Below, in pieces: positions 62,802 to 64,000 of a stretch of DNA of 64,000 nt (position 1 is its first letter; every line of letters starts with the position of its first letter). The notes under the pieces are model-generated. The model had not been told where the DNA came from. It searched no databases and worked only from the letters and a program-made list of their open reading frames with translations. Source of the stretch: Brasilonema sennae CENA114 (GTDB taxonomy: Bacteria; Cyanobacteriota; Cyanobacteriia; Cyanobacteriales; Nostocaceae); contig NZ_CP030118.1 in NCBI RefSeq assembly GCF_006968745.1, positions 248,001 through 312,000 of the forward strand. Direction: 5' to 3'. The translations under genes were made by a program, and so were the position numbers.

Positions 62802-63359
62802 TCAACTCAACTGATTCAAAAACGGACGAGCCAGGAAAAAGCTAGAAATTGATTTAGCATCAAGTAGCTCACCGTCAAGAATAGATTTCTCTAGCTCATC
62901 TGGTGTGAAAAACACTGTTTCCAAATCCTCGTCTTCGTCTTGTGTTGGTGCTTTCTCCAGCTTTTCTAAATCTTGTGCTAAATAAGCATAAATGATTTCA
63001 TCAGAATAACCCGGAGCGAGAAAAAATTCTCCTAGTTTTTGCCACTTTTGGGCACGGTAGCCAGTTTCTTCTTGTATTTCACGCTGAATTGTCTGTAGGG
63101 GGTCTTCGTTTGGTTCCAATGTACCAGCAGGAAACTCTAACACTCTTCCTTGAACTGCAAAACGATACTGGCGCAAAAGTATCAGTTTACCTTCTGAAGT
63201 GACGGGTATAGCTAAAGCGCCACCTGGATGACGAATGCATTCCCATTCTCCTTCTGCGTTGTTAGGTAATCGTAAGCGATTAACCTCAAAATCAAATTTG
63301 CGTCCTTTATAGTACAAGCGCTGTCTGAGCAGCTGGGGTAATTCTCTACCTAGTGGCAT
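62802..63359 (-). CDS. Nudix hydrolase (ADP-ribose pyrophosphatase type)
   Basis: 185 residues. The Nudix box is complete: GTLEPNEDPLQTIQREIQEE followed by TGY, matching G-x5-E-x7-RE-x2-EE-xG. Flanking motifs LILLRQYRFAVQGRVLEFPA and FLAPGYSDEIIYAYLA are typical of ADP-ribose/NDP-sugar pyrophosphatases. It is cytoplasmic and complete, and stands alone on the minus strand. Confidence 0.93.
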   Translation of the reverse strand: MPLGRELPQLLRQRLYYKGRKFDFEVNRLRLPNNAEGEWECIRHPGGALAIPVTSEGKLILLRQYRFAVQGRVLEFPAGTLEPNEDPLQTIQREIQEETGYRAQKWQKLGEFFLAPGYSDEIIYAYLAQDLEKLEKAPTQDEDEDLETVFFTPDELEKSILDGELLDAKSISSFFLARPFLNQLS

Positions 63360-63812
63360 AGTTCAATAATTTGCTTTAAAAATACACAGACTAAGGCTTT
63401 GCTGAAGATGTCAAAATCAGCGTTGTCTGTATCTGTTAGTGGTAAACTTAGTAGCCACCAACAAGTGTACTTCAGAACAGCCTACCTATCTTTGACTTCT
63501 CAACCTTCTTGTCGCACAGGATAATGACCAATTTTACTGCCAAGGGCGATCGCACTATTAACCTTTATTAAGTAACGTATTTTGCTTGCCTGTTTTGTTT
63601 TTGTGTTTTATATCTTTTCAGCAGTACTATTGCTTGATGCAATGAGAAAAGATAAAATTTGTATAAATAAAAACACAAAACTACAACAAAAATTTTAGCA
63701 AAAACGATATATCCAATCATTCGTTGGGTGATATACTATCACGAATGTAGTGCAATGATCAAAAAACTTTGGATGGTGGTTAGATTGCAACTGCTTGAAG
63801 TGAGGAATTAAC
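63360..63812. other. Divergent promoter region
   Basis: 453 bases between the Nudix gene and the partial gene at 63813. AT-rich, with one GGGCGATCGC octamer region near 63546. GAGG (63802-63805) is a ribosome site for the GTG at 63813. No gene seen. Confidence 0.5.
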
Positions 63813-64000
63813 GTGGTTAAGTTTACCTCCTGGTTCAAGGAACGACCAGAAAAGTCGAGTGAAGCTGATAAGGTTCAACCAAACTCGCCGCTTAGTGACC
63901 AAAATGAGGAGAACAAGGGATTAACAAATGAAAATGATAAGACAACACCAACCAAGCCCGCAAGGCAAAACAAATTACTGAACCAGATACTTTCCAAACT
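63813..64000 (+). CDS. Unrecognised protein, N-terminal part only
   Basis: Starts at a GTG seven bases after GAGG and stays open to the window end (62 residues). The visible part is polar, Asn/Glu/Lys-rich and probably disordered (KFTSWFKERPEKSSEADKVQ), ending in a basic helix (RQNKLLNQILSK). Many large cyanobacterial membrane or signalling proteins begin with such a tail, but no family can be named. Confidence 0.55.
   Translation, partial: MVKFTSWFKERPEKSSEADKVQPNSPLSDQNEENKGLTNENDKTTPTKPARQNKLLNQILSK

Overview
The window looks like chromosomal DNA of a filamentous, probably heterocyst-type cyanobacterium. The support is frequent GCGATCGC (HIP1-like) octamers, heptameric short tandem repeats between genes, many dispersed palindromic repeats, and gene families typical of Nostocales: very large hybrid kinases, NACHT proteins, caspase-like proteins, IS630, TnpB and IscB. 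No rRNA, tRNA or CRISPR array was seen.

Layout. 0-10.9 kb: the start of a Nif3-like gene (cut by the window edge), a three-receiver hybrid histidine kinase, a polyamine-type binding lipoprotein, a tnpB element, and a probable crp-type regulator / DUF2232 / UPF0284 operon. 11.4-20.5 kb: a giant protein with a C-terminal Hsp70/actin-like ATPase, a PstS-like protein, a conserved cyanobacterial protein of unknown function and an orphan sugar-type ABC permease, followed by repeat-rich DNA. 20.8-24.7 kb: a conflict-type locus with a NACHT-HEAT NTPase and a small partner protein that share a short motif, flanked by gene debris. 24.7-32 kb: housekeeping metabolism on the minus strand (glgA, hemC, sucrose-phosphate synthase-like, beta-carbonic anhydrase, S10 peptidase). 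32.8-40 kb: a stressosome operon (RsbR, RsbS, RsbT, an RsbX-like phosphatase) running directly into two hybrid histidine kinases, the first of which carries an extra RsbT/RsbW-like ATPase domain. 40-46.7 kb: DUF411 protein, a TetR/SDR/monooxygenase unit with two identical operators, Hsp20, a DAG-kinase-like lipid kinase and a metallophosphoesterase. 47-52.4 kb: a second conflict-type locus with a serine protease-NucA nuclease fusion, divergent from a Pepco/Trypco-like gene and a caspase-FGE gene. The caspase-FGE gene is broken by an IS630 element in its second codon and by an internal deletion. 52.7-64 kb: histidine phosphatase, Kef-type antiporter with universal-stress domains, a HAD-hydrolase remnant, several stress-type proteins (disordered protein, BON lipoprotein, triple GSP17M-like protein, Band 7 protein), a 5'-truncated IscB, a candidate structured RNA, a Nudix hydrolase and the start of an unrecognised gene.

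How it fits together. The stressosome and its kinases would sense and relay stress. Many other genes between 40 and 61 kb (Hsp20, BON lipoprotein, GSP17M-like, Band 7, antiporter, sucrose synthesis further upstream) are plausible stress-response genes, but no shared regulatory site was found. The two conflict loci lie beside mobile-element and gene debris. The most notable single observation is that removing the IS630 element together with one TA copy rebuilds the start codon and N-terminus of the caspase gene. All functional names rest on reading motifs by eye; no database search was run.
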